A stretch of DNA of 34,984 nucleotides from Paludibacter sp. (GTDB lineage: Bacteria; Bacteroidota; Bacteroidia; Bacteroidales; Paludibacteraceae). Positions 16,272 through 23,667 of this stretch are shown here, one piece after another. Under the pieces are notes generated by a model, which was not told the origin of the DNA, made no database searches, and was given only the letters and a program-made list of their open reading frames with translations. Made by a program: the position numbers and the translations under genes. Within the stretch, counting starts at the first letter, position 1. The number at the start of each line of letters is the position of its first letter. The stretch spans positions 1 to 34,984 of the forward strand of contig JADGPS010000034.1 of NCBI GenBank assembly GCA_017882285.1, given 5' to 3'.

Positions 16272-17093
16272 ATGAATAATCAAAACAATACTAACTTAAT
16301 TCCCTCTCCTTTGGAGAGGGTTAGGGAGAGGCTTTACATTGTAAAAGTTGGTGGAAAAATTGTAGAAGAGCCACAAAGCCTGAAACAGTTATTAGCTGAT
16401 TTTTCAAAAATAGAAGGTTATAAAGTGCTGGTTCATGGTGGCGGTCGATTGGCTACAGCCATTGCAGCTAAGCTTGGCATTGAAAGCAAAATGGTAAAAG
16501 GGCGACGTATTACCGATGAAGAAATGTTGAAAGTGGTTACGATGGTTTATGGTGGCTTGGTGAACAAACAAATCGTCGCCGGACTGCAGGCTATCGGTGT
16601 CAATGCATTAGGTTTGACCGGAGCTGACATGAATTATATGCGTTCTGAAAAACGTCCGGTAACAGATGTTGATTACGGTTTTGTGGGCGATGTAAAAGAA
16701 GTAAATGCGGATTTGCTTGCCGACCTGATTCTCAAAGGAGTTGTGCCTGTTCTTGCTCCTCTTACGCACGATAAAGCCGGAAATCTCCTCAATACAAATG
16801 CCGACACGATTGCCGGTGAAGCTGCCAAAGCTTTGGCAAAACATTTTGAGGTTACGCTGATTTATTGCTTTGAGAAAAAGGGAGTATTGATGAATGAAGA
16901 TGATGGAGAAAGCGTAATTCCAAGCCTCACGCCTGAACTTTTCCAACAATATGTGACAGAAGAAATTATACAGGGTGGTATGATTCCGAAACTGGAAAAT
17001 TCATTTGAGGCTTTGAATGCCGGAGTAAAACAAGTTGTTATTACCCGAGCTGACCAAATTCATACAGAAAACGGAACTAAGATTTCCCTCTAA
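16272..17093 (+). CDS. argB: Acetylglutamate kinase-family enzyme with repeat-derived N-terminus
   Basis: Phosphorylates N-acyl-glutamate (acetyl- or, in this pathway, probably succinyl-glutamate) in arginine synthesis. At 273 residues it is slightly longer than usual (about 258). The core starts at LYIVKVGGKIVEE (21-33); VHGGGRLATAIAAKLG binds substrate, GLTGADMNYM and NTNADTIAGEAAKAL follow, and GGMIPKLENSFEAL near the C-terminus carries the conserved Lys. The first 20 residues, including IPSPLERVRER (10-20), are the translation of a palindromic repeat at 16302-16331 and are not part of the normal fold. The ATG at 16272 is the only ATG that keeps the core; the TTG at 16311 inside the repeat is an alternative. 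Confidence 0.92.
   Translation: MNNQNNTNLIPSPLERVRERLYIVKVGGKIVEEPQSLKQLLADFSKIEGYKVLVHGGGRLATAIAAKLGIESKMVKGRRITDEEMLKVVTMVYGGLVNKQIVAGLQAIGVNALGLTGADMNYMRSEKRPVTDVDYGFVGDVKEVNADLLADLILKGVVPVLAPLTHDKAGNLLNTNADTIAGEAAKALAKHFEVTLIYCFEKKGVLMNEDDGESVIPSLTPELFQQYVTEEIIQGGMIPKLENSFEALNAGVKQVVITRADQIHTENGTKISL
16302..16331. repeat. GC-rich palindromic repeat inside the argB coding sequence
   Basis: CCCTCTCC (16302-16309), TTT, GGAGAGGG (16313-16320), then TTAGGGAGAGG. It is 30 nt, a multiple of three, and has no stop in the argB frame, so it is read as part of the protein. It is related in design to the other three copies: a C-run/G-run palindrome followed by a second G-rich arm. Confidence 0.8.
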
Positions 17094-17105
17094 TAACTAT
17101 CAAAA

Positions 17106-17978
17106 ATGAAAATGATATTTTACAACTTAATAACTTTAATATTGCTTACCAACGCTTTGTTTGCACAACAAGAAATTAAATTGTATCCAAACGGGCCAAG
17201 TGAAAGTAACGGAATTAGTGTTGCAGAGAGTTTTAGAGATCCAGAATTCATAATCAACATCTCTGAACCTCGCATGGTTGTATTTCCGGCGGTTAAAGAA
17301 AAAGCAACCGGAACGGCCGTATTGATTTGTCCGGGTGGAGGTTATTCAGGAGTTTCGATGATTAAAGAAGGTTCGGAAATTGCTAAATGGTTTAATGAAT
17401 TGGGTGTTTCAGCATTTGTGCTTTATTATCGTATGCCGAACGGACATTCCGAAATTCCGTTGAAAGATGCTCAAACAGCTTTGAAAATCATACATAAACG
17501 AGCGAAAGAGTGGAACATTGATAAAAAGAAAATCGGAATTATGGGCTTTTCGGCTGGTGGACATTTGGCTTCGATTACCGGAACGCATTTTAAATCAAGC
17601 ATTCAACGTCCGGCTTTTATGATTTTGGGTTATCCTGTAGTAACCATGAATAAAGAGCTAACTCATGCTGGTTCAAGAAACAATTTATTGGGAAAAACAC
17701 CTTCAGATGAACTTGTAAAACTTTATTCAAATGAATTGCAGGTAACTAAAAATACGCCACCAACTTTTATAGTTCATGCCATAGATGATAAAACCGTTCC
17801 TATTGCCAATAGTGAACAATTGCTGAAAGCATTGCTGGACCACAATGTTCCGGCAGAACTGCATAAATTTGATATTGGTGGACATGGATTTGGAATGCGT
17901 AAACGCGGAATTCCGGTAGATAACTGGCCTGATTTGTTGAAATCATGGTTGAAGGAAAGAAGTTTGATCGTTAATTAA
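17106..17978 (+). CDS. Secreted alpha/beta-hydrolase esterase (acetyl-xylan-esterase-like)
   Basis: A 290-residue exported hydrolase: signal peptide with cleavage after LFA (residue 20). The alpha/beta-hydrolase signs are CPGGGY (75-80, oxyanion loop), the nucleophile elbow GFSAGG with Ser149, the acid in HAIDDKTVP (Asp227 or Asp228) and the base in GGHGFG (His260). The layout matches BD-FAE/Axe-like carbohydrate esterases, which remove acetyl groups from plant or bacterial polysaccharides. It lies between argB and argE with gaps of only 12 and 44 nt, an unusual insertion of an exported enzyme in an amino-acid operon. Substrate not predictable. Confidence 0.85.
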   Translation: MKMIFYNLITLILLTNALFAQQEIKLYPNGPSESNGISVAESFRDPEFIINISEPRMVVFPAVKEKATGTAVLICPGGGYSGVSMIKEGSEIAKWFNELGVSAFVLYYRMPNGHSEIPLKDAQTALKIIHKRAKEWNIDKKKIGIMGFSAGGHLASITGTHFKSSIQRPAFMILGYPVVTMNKELTHAGSRNNLLGKTPSDELVKLYSNELQVTKNTPPTFIVHAIDDKTVPIANSEQLLKALLDHNVPAELHKFDIGGHGFGMRKRGIPVDNWPDLLKSWLKERSLIVN

Positions 17979-18022
17979 TTTTCTTGTCCCAATTGTAAAT
18001 ACTTAAATTGTAAATTAAAGAT

Positions 18023-19081
18023 ATGTTTCAAGAGGAAACCAACGATGCTATTGCTTTATTGCAACAACTGATTGCCATACAATCGTATAGCAAAGAAGAA
18101 AGTACAGTTGCAGATTTTCTCGAACGGTATATCGAGATTAAAGGCTATGTAGTTTCGCGCAAAGAAAATAATGTTTGGATGTTGAGCCCCGGATTTGAAC
18201 CGAAACGTCCGACAATACTTCTGAATTCACATATCGATACTGTAAAGCCGGTTGCCGGATGGACTCGCGATCCTTTTTCGCCTGTTATTGAAGATGGAAA
18301 GTTATTTGGATTGGGAAGTAACGATGCAGGTGCCAGCGTGGTAAGTTTGCTTCATGCTTTTTTTTATCTGACTCAAAAACAACAACATTACAACCTGATT
18401 TTCGCAGCTTCCGGCGAAGAGGAAATTTCAGGGGAAAACGGTATTGAAAGCTTATTAAAGGAATTACCGAAAATTGATTTTGCTATCGTTGGTGAACCTA
18501 CTGGAATGAATCTGGCTGTTGCCGAAAAAGGGTTGATGGTGCTTGATTGCATAGTAACCGGACTCGCCGGACATGCTGCCCGAAACGAAGGTGACAATGC
18601 TATTTACAAAGCTTTACCTGCAATCGAATGGTTTAAAAACTACGAGTTTGAGAAAAAATCGGAATTACTCGGAGCCGTAAAAATGACTGTTACACAAATA
18701 AATGCCGGAACGCAGCACAATGTTGTGCCTGATACTTGTTCCTTTGTAGTAGATGTGCGTAGCAATGAAATGTATTCGAATCAGGAAATTTTAGACGAAA
18801 TACGAAAATTTATTGATTGTGATGTTCAACCGCGGACAACCCGATTAAGCTCAACAGCTACACCAATAAATCACCCGATTGTAAATCGTGGTATAGAATT
18901 GAATCGTTCTGTTTTCGGATCTCCAACACTTTCCGATCAGGCATTGATGACTTTTCCAAGTTTGAAAATGGGTCCCGGCGAATCACTCCGTTCACATACT
19001 GCCGACGAATATATTTTGTTAGATGAAATTGGGGCAGCAATTGAAATTTATATTCAATTGTTAGATGGGTTGGAAATTTAA
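18023..19081 (+). CDS. argE: M20 deacylase of the arginine route (acetyl-/succinyl-citrulline or -ornithine deacylase)
   Basis: Zinc-dependent amidohydrolase that removes the acyl group in arginine synthesis; next to a succinylornithine carbamoyltransferase the natural substrate is probably N-succinylcitrulline. The 352-residue protein shows the M20 metal and catalytic residues: NSHIDTV (His70, Asp72), GSNDAGAS (Asp101), GEEEISG (catalytic Glu132/Glu133), GEPTGMN (Glu158) and a C-terminal SHTADEYI His near 324. DapE is a conceivable alternative, but the neighbourhood with argF' and argB favours ArgE. The stop codon overlaps the stop of the convergent radical SAM gene by 4 nt. Confidence 0.88.
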   Translation: MFQEETNDAIALLQQLIAIQSYSKEESTVADFLERYIEIKGYVVSRKENNVWMLSPGFEPKRPTILLNSHIDTVKPVAGWTRDPFSPVIEDGKLFGLGSNDAGASVVSLLHAFFYLTQKQQHYNLIFAASGEEEISGENGIESLLKELPKIDFAIVGEPTGMNLAVAEKGLMVLDCIVTGLAGHAARNEGDNAIYKALPAIEWFKNYEFEKKSELLGAVKMTVTQINAGTQHNVVPDTCSFVVDVRSNEMYSNQEILDEIRKFIDCDVQPRTTRLSSTATPINHPIVNRGIELNRSVFGSPTLSDQALMTFPSLKMGPGESLRSHTADEYILLDEIGAAIEIYIQLLDGLEI

Positions 19082-19923
19082 TCAATAATGAATCCGCAAG
19101 TAGCACAAATGGGTTCGACAACTTTTCGTTGTTCGAATCCTTTTTTTATGTCTTTAGCACGTTTGGTTTGAAGAATTTCAGACAAATTATCGATGAATAT
19201 ATTTCCCAATCTCATATTGGCATCTGCATCTAAACAACACGGAACGACTTGTCCGTCAGCTAAAATAGCAATATGATCGCGGAGAGCATAGCAAGTTTTT
19301 TGAGTTTGTGTTCCTTCTTGTTTTTCATTTGGCCATTCAAAGCGTGGTGCGCGCTGCAGAAAAATATGTTCAGCTAATTTTAGTCCGTTTCCGTTGGGGT
19401 TTTCGTTCAATATTTCAGTTGAGAGATTGAATTTGGAAGCAATTTTCTCAAGGCAAAGTTTATTGAAATCGGAACTTGTTTTATTGGTTGTATTCCACAA
19501 TCGCAGGCAAATATAAGTTTTTGGAGCAAGGGAAGTGCTAAAATTGAGTGCAGTTTCTAAGTATTCATTCCATTTATCTGGAGCAATATTCTCTTCTGCA
19601 TCGTGCAATGAAATATTGATTTGACGAATGGAATGTTTAAGTAGTATTTCTTTCTTTTTTGCCAATAATCCGCCATTAGTAGTGATATTTATATTTAAAC
19701 CCGCAGATTCTGCCACCATCAGGATTTCATTCAATTGTGCATGCAAAAGCGGCTCACCCAACACATGCAGATAAATATAATTGGTAAAAGGACGAATCTT
19801 ATCAACAATCAATTGGAATTCCTCCACTGACATAAACTTGTTAGCTCGTTTCGTTTTAAAACAAAAACTGCAATCGAAATTGCAGCTGTTTGTTATTTCG
19901 ATATATATCTTCTTGAATTTCAA
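19078..19923 (-). CDS. Radical SAM protein with SPASM-like C-terminus, TTG start
   Basis: A 281-residue radical SAM enzyme. The iron-sulfur motif is CNFDCSFC (Cys14, Cys18, Cys21), a standard CxxxCxxC. The C-terminal cysteines (Cys211, Cys229, Cys230, Cys273, Cys276) form a SPASM/twitch-like auxiliary cluster region around ADGQVVPCCLDADANMRLGN. The start must be the TTG at 19923: the next Met is residue 31, after the cluster motif, and an in-frame stop lies just upstream. The TTG overlaps the kdsD stop as TTGA, implying translational coupling. The reaction is unknown. Position at the end of the Kdo block hints at an envelope-related modification, which is inference only. Confidence 0.88.
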   Translation of the reverse strand: MKFKKIYIEITNSCNFDCSFCFKTKRANKFMSVEEFQLIVDKIRPFTNYIYLHVLGEPLLHAQLNEILMVAESAGLNINITTNGGLLAKKKEILLKHSIRQINISLHDAEENIAPDKWNEYLETALNFSTSLAPKTYICLRLWNTTNKTSSDFNKLCLEKIASKFNLSTEILNENPNGNGLKLAEHIFLQRAPRFEWPNEKQEGTQTQKTCYALRDHIAILADGQVVPCCLDADANMRLGNIFIDNLSEILQTKRAKDIKKGFEQRKVVEPICATCGFIID

Positions 19924-20885
19924 TGTGTTGGATTTCGAAAATCAATAATATTATGAATGGAAAGAATGCCAACAACGTGATTCATTTCATCTACAACTGA
20001 AAGCGTGGTAATTTTATTAATATCCATCATTTCCAGTGCTTCAGTGAGCAATTCATCCGGCGAAATCCGTTTAAATCCATGCGTCATAAAATTTGCTGCT
20101 GTCAGATTCTTTAGCTCATCAAACTTCTGAATTGCACGACGAATATCTCCATCGGTAATAATGCCAACAGCTTCTTCACGGTTGTTATAAACCATGGTCA
20201 TTCCCAATCGTTTATTACTCACTTCGTAAATCACATCTTTGAAAAGCGTGGTTTCATATACTTTTGGCACATCGGTAAACATTTCATCTTTCACAAGCGA
20301 AATCAAGCGACGACCTAAAGCACCTCCCGGATGATAAAGAGCATAATTTTCAGCTTTGAATCCACGACGCTCCATCAGACAAATTGCTAAAGCATCACCC
20401 ATGACTAAAGTGGCTGTAGTGGAAGTTGTTGGAGCCAGTCCAAGCGGACAGGCTTCTTTCGAAACGCCGACATTTAAAACTAACAAAACCTCATTTGCCA
20501 AGGCGGAATGAGGATTTCCGGTCATAGCAATGAGCTTGCAACCGATTTTTTTTAACGGTGCCACAACATTTAAAATTTCAGAAGAATTACCGCTGTTGGA
20601 AATTAGCAAGACGATGTCATTTTTGCTAATCATACCTAAATCGCCATGCATAGCTTCGGCAGCATTCACGAAAATGGAAGGAGTTCCGGTAGAAGCAAGC
20701 GATGAGGAGATTTTATGACCAATTATACCGGTTTTCCCTACGCCCATAATCACCAATTTGCCTTTGCTGGCGTAAATCAGTTCTACGACTTCGTTTATTT
20801 CCGATCCAATCTTATTATCGGCCAACTTTTGTAGTTCGCCAATTTCCTGTTGGAATATTTCTTTTGAACGTTTTATAAAATCCAT
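19920..20885 (-). CDS. kdsD: Arabinose-5-phosphate isomerase (KpsF/GutQ/KdsD family)
   Basis: Converts ribulose-5-phosphate to arabinose-5-phosphate, the first step of Kdo synthesis. The 321-residue product has the family's usual two-part layout: a SIS sugar-isomerase domain (1-195) with GVGKTG (48-53), EAMHGDLG (77-84, His80), SNSGNSSE (96-103), LAPTTSTT (150-157) and HPGGALGRR (185-193), then two CBS domains (about 205-320), the first with MTMVYNNREEAVGIITDGDIRRA. It lies 10 nt downstream of the kdsA-kdsC fusion, whose product uses arabinose-5-phosphate, and overlaps the radical SAM start by 4 nt. Confidence 0.95.
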   Translation of the reverse strand: MDFIKRSKEIFQQEIGELQKLADNKIGSEINEVVELIYASKGKLVIMGVGKTGIIGHKISSSLASTGTPSIFVNAAEAMHGDLGMISKNDIVLLISNSGNSSEILNVVAPLKKIGCKLIAMTGNPHSALANEVLLVLNVGVSKEACPLGLAPTTSTTATLVMGDALAICLMERRGFKAENYALYHPGGALGRRLISLVKDEMFTDVPKVYETTLFKDVIYEVSNKRLGMTMVYNNREEAVGIITDGDIRRAIQKFDELKNLTAANFMTHGFKRISPDELLTEALEMMDINKITTLSVVDEMNHVVGILSIHNIIDFRNPTH

Positions 20886-20895
20886 ATTTTTATTC

Positions 20896-22287
20896 TCATT
20901 TAGGGATTTTACTTAAAATCATTTCCACAAATTCACGCACGCAACCTTCACCGCCCTTTTTATTCATCTGAATGATTCCGGGAATGTTTTTAATTGCTTC
21001 CAACGCATCTGCCGGACAAGCTGCCAAACCAACCGACGAAAGTAATTCAAAACAATTTACATCGTCCCCAATATAAGCCACTTCAGCGAGTGAAATATCC
21101 TCTTTCTCACAAATTTCTTTTACTGAAGCCAGTTTTCCTCCTTCACGTTTCCCCTGGAACAGATAATCTAATTTAAGTTTCAGGAATCGGCGTTCCACCA
21201 TATTGGTGTTTTCGGAAGTAATAATACCGGCTTTAATTCCTTTTTCACGCATGAGCTGCAATCCCATCCCGTCGTGTGCATTGAATTTTTTCATTTCGTC
21301 ACCTGCTTCGGAATAATACATGCCGGCATCGGTAAGAACTCCGTCTACATCAGTCAGAAAGAGTTTTATGTTAGTCGGTAGTCGGTAGTCGGTAGTTGGT
21401 AGTTGGTAGTCAAAAGTTCCTACTTCTTGGTTCTTGGCCCTTGATTCTTGGTTCTTAATATCTTTTGTAATATTATCAATGGCAATTGCCTGTTGGAGAA
21501 TCTCTTTAATGTCAGAAAGATAGATTTGATTTGGTCCGTCGGAAAATGCATGATCGGGATCGGGATGCACTTCGGCAAAAATGGCATCAACGCCAACTGC
21601 CAATGCAGCACGCATCAAATAGGGTACCATTTCGCGGTTACCACCAGTAGAAGTTCCTTGACCACCCGGTTTTTGAACGGAATGTGTAGCGTCGAAAACA
21701 ATCGGAAAACCATAATTGCGCATTTCCACCAATCCGGTCATATCAACTACCAAATTGTTGTAACCAAAGCTTGATCCACGTTCGCAAAGTAATATGTTTT
21801 CGTTACCTGCATCACATAATTTATCTACCACATTTTTCATATCCCAAGGTGCCATAAATTGTCCTTTTTTTACGTTGACAATTTTGCCTGTTTTGGCTGC
21901 AGCAACCAATAAATCGGTTTGACGGGACAAAAAAGCAGGAATTTGCAACATATCAGCCACTTTGGCCACCTCAGCACATTGCCATGTTTCATGAACGTCA
22001 GTGATTATCGGTAGATCGAGTTCGGTTTTTACGTTTTTAAGTATTTGTAAACCACGCTCTAACCCCACACCGCGAGGCGATTTTACAGATGAACGGTTGG
22101 CTTTGTCGAAGGATGATTTAAAAATTAGATGAATACCCAGTTCTAAACAAATTTCTTTCAATGTGCGGGCAACATGCATCGTCATTTCTTCCGTTTCGAT
22201 AACACAGGGTCCGGCAATCAGGACAAACCGATTGTTACCTCCGATATCAAAGCGATTCAGAACATTTATTTTGCGGGTTTCAAGCAT
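20896..22287 (-). CDS. kdsA-kdsC: Fused Kdo-8-phosphate synthase and Kdo-8-phosphate phosphatase
   Basis: A single frame of 463 residues encodes two successive Kdo enzymes. Residues 1-275 are KdsA: IAGPCVIE (24-31), FKSSFDKANRSS (57-68), ITDVHE, NVKKGQFMAPWDM (138-150), FDATHSVQKPGG (198-209) and AEVHPDPDHAFSDGPNQI (239-255). Cys28 in GPC marks the metal-dependent class (E. coli KdsA has Asn there). Residues 307-463 are KdsC, a HAD phosphatase with LTDVDGVLTD (Asp313, Asp315), ITSEN, and GDDVNCFELL. The linker 276-306 is encoded by two heptad-repeat arrays and looks like translated intergenic DNA. A TTG at 22302 could add 5 residues; I choose the ATG. No alternative ATG start for KdsC lies before its DxD motif. 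Confidence 0.93.
   Translation of the reverse strand: MLETRKINVLNRFDIGGNNRFVLIAGPCVIETEEMTMHVARTLKEICLELGIHLIFKSSFDKANRSSVKSPRGVGLERGLQILKNVKTELDLPIITDVHETWQCAEVAKVADMLQIPAFLSRQTDLLVAAAKTGKIVNVKKGQFMAPWDMKNVVDKLCDAGNENILLCERGSSFGYNNLVVDMTGLVEMRNYGFPIVFDATHSVQKPGGQGTSTGGNREMVPYLMRAALAVGVDAIFAEVHPDPDHAFSDGPNQIYLSDIKEILQQAIAIDNITKDIKNQESRAKNQEVGTFDYQLPTTDYRLPTNIKLFLTDVDGVLTDAGMYYSEAGDEMKKFNAHDGMGLQLMREKGIKAGIITSENTNMVERRFLKLKLDYLFQGKREGGKLASVKEICEKEDISLAEVAYIGDDVNCFELLSSVGLAACPADALEAIKNIPGIIQMNKKGGEGCVREFVEMILSKIPK
21374..21408. repeat. Heptad tandem array (GTCGGTA/GTTGGTA x5) in the kdsA-kdsC linker
   Basis: Five exact-length 7-bp units on the plus strand: GTCGGTA three times, then GTTGGTA twice, followed by GTC. 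Read on the minus strand in any frame the units contain no stop codon, so the array can be translated; here it gives YQLPTTDYRLPT. Confidence 0.92.
21424..21458. repeat. Heptad array (TTCTTGG type x5) in the kdsA-kdsC linker
   Basis: Units TTCTTGG, TTCTTGG, CCCTTGA, TTCTTGG, TTCTTAA, each 7 bp. It lies 15 nt from the GTCGGTA array and is a different sequence with the same period. In the fused protein it encodes KNQESRAKNQE. Confidence 0.88.
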
Positions 22288-22290
22288 TGT

Positions 22291-22319
22291 TTCAATTTTC
22301 AATTAATAAATTTTCAATT
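22291..22319. repeat. TTCAATT direct repeats upstream of kdsA
   Basis: TTCAATT is present twice in tandem (22291-22297, 22298-22304) and a further TTTTCAATTAAT copy follows near 22311. The array lies immediately 5' of the kdsA ATG on the minus strand and includes the alternative TTG start. Confidence 0.5.
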
Positions 22320-22350
22320 AATGGAAATCAGCACATTATTAAATTGGGAA

Positions 22351-23667
22351 TCAATTTGTATACACTCTCACCCAGTCAACTTCCAAATTTCCGGTGCTAC
22401 CGTGCTGTTTATCAGATATAAATGAGTTGAATGCCAGATACATTTCTTCTACCGGAATGTTGCTTGCAGTGCGATATACTTCCAAATTATTAATCATCCA
22501 AACTAATTCTTTTTCAGTCCACACCAATGAATAAATAAAAAATTCACGAGGATTTAGTCCTGCAATTTTTACTCCGTCAAAAATATTTTTATCAGCATTT
22601 CCCATTGTAATCTTTTTGCCATCAAAATGGAATATCTTAATATTTGGCAATTTCCCATCTGCCCCTAACCAAAATGCATGTTGCACTTTGCCGTAACATC
22701 TCAGTTTTGCACGGAAAACTCCATGTTTCTGACGAAAAGTGTCTGCAGTTTGAAGTACATCGGAGGTAAACTGAAATTCTTGATCGACAAATCCTTTTTT
22801 AATATGCCAGGCACGTGAAACAACTTTTTCGCGTTTTGTTGAAATTCTTAATATTCCATCAACAACAGATATATTTTTGCCGGAATTATTTGCCTGCTTT
22901 TCGTTTACAAACGAATGATCTTCCATCAATTGAGGACTTTTGTAATGAAACCCAAAGTCCCAATGCGATTTATCCAACGTATTCCATTCAAATTCATCGT
23001 GAAACGAAAGTTTTAGCGTGCGATATTTCACAAAACGTTCCGGTTTTTCATTTTCATAAAAGATAATATCAGGATTTTTAGCTAACTCATAAAATCGTTC
23101 TTGCTGAACAAACTCAGGAGTACTTTGCCATCGATTTTCGTTCGCCCAAAATTCATTCTTCTTTTTAAATTCAAGAATCGCCACTTTTAGTTGAAGTTGC
23201 TCATATTCCTTAATGATATAAGATTCGTGAAAACGACTATGGTTTTTGAATGCTTTCGATTTTTCGAATGCTTTCATTTTTCGAAGAAATTCCGAAGCTT
23301 TCACTTTCTTTTTATTTCCTAATAATTCGTAATCGGTAGTCGTTTTAAAATTAAGATAGTTTTTTAATTCCTCTGATACAAGCACTTCATAATAAAGTTG
23401 AATGGACTGAGAATTATGGAGTTTTTTGAACTTGTTACTGATTTGAAATTCTTCTGTGTCTTTATATCTTCGGTTTTTCAATAACTTTTTGTTTTCCTGA
23501 AACTCTGCAGATTTTACGATATGATATAACTTTTTATATTCACCAAGTTCAACCGACTTTTCGACTTCTGCATAACGATGCATGGCTTTTACCAATTCAG
23601 CTTCATTTCTTTCGAGTTTTGCTGTTGGAGTTATTTCTCCCAAAAGTTTTTTCCAAAAAAGATTCAT
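22351..23667 (-). CDS. GH16-fold (concanavalin-like) protein with long helical N-terminal repeats
   Basis: A 438-residue protein with no signal peptide. Residues 1-205 are charged, Lys/Glu/aromatic-rich helices with a recurring pattern (SAEFQENKKLLK, TEEFQISNKFKKL, SEELKNYLNFK, SEFLRKMKAFEKSKAFKNH, TPEFVQQERFYELAKNPD), like short FF-type helical repeats. Residues about 213-438 resemble the GH16/LamG beta-jellyroll: SFHDEFEWNTLDKSHWDFG, GVFRAKLRCYGKVQHAFWLGADG, YSLVWTEKELVWMINNLEVYRT and LEVDWVRVYTN. The catalytic ExDxxE strand of GH16 enzymes is replaced by PNIKIFHFDG (341-350), with Asn342, Lys344 and His347 where acids are expected, so glycosidase activity is doubtful. It overlaps the LOG gene stop as ATGA. 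Function unknown. Confidence 0.75.
   Translation of the reverse strand: MNLFWKKLLGEITPTAKLERNEAELVKAMHRYAEVEKSVELGEYKKLYHIVKSAEFQENKKLLKNRRYKDTEEFQISNKFKKLHNSQSIQLYYEVLVSEELKNYLNFKTTTDYELLGNKKKVKASEFLRKMKAFEKSKAFKNHSRFHESYIIKEYEQLQLKVAILEFKKKNEFWANENRWQSTPEFVQQERFYELAKNPDIIFYENEKPERFVKYRTLKLSFHDEFEWNTLDKSHWDFGFHYKSPQLMEDHSFVNEKQANNSGKNISVVDGILRISTKREKVVSRAWHIKKGFVDQEFQFTSDVLQTADTFRQKHGVFRAKLRCYGKVQHAFWLGADGKLPNIKIFHFDGKKITMGNADKNIFDGVKIAGLNPREFFIYSLVWTEKELVWMINNLEVYRTASNIPVEEMYLAFNSFISDKQHGSTGNLEVDWVRVYTN

Noticed and set aside
21374-21458. Possible CRISPR-like array in the kdsA-kdsC linker
   Set aside because: Units are 7 bp with no spacers and no cas genes in the window; these are simple tandem repeats.
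20896-22287. kdsA-kdsC fusion as a sequencing or assembly frameshift
   Set aside because: The frame is continuous with intact domains at both ends and no base change is needed to read it. Read-level confirmation of the repeat length would still be useful, because arrays can be miscounted.
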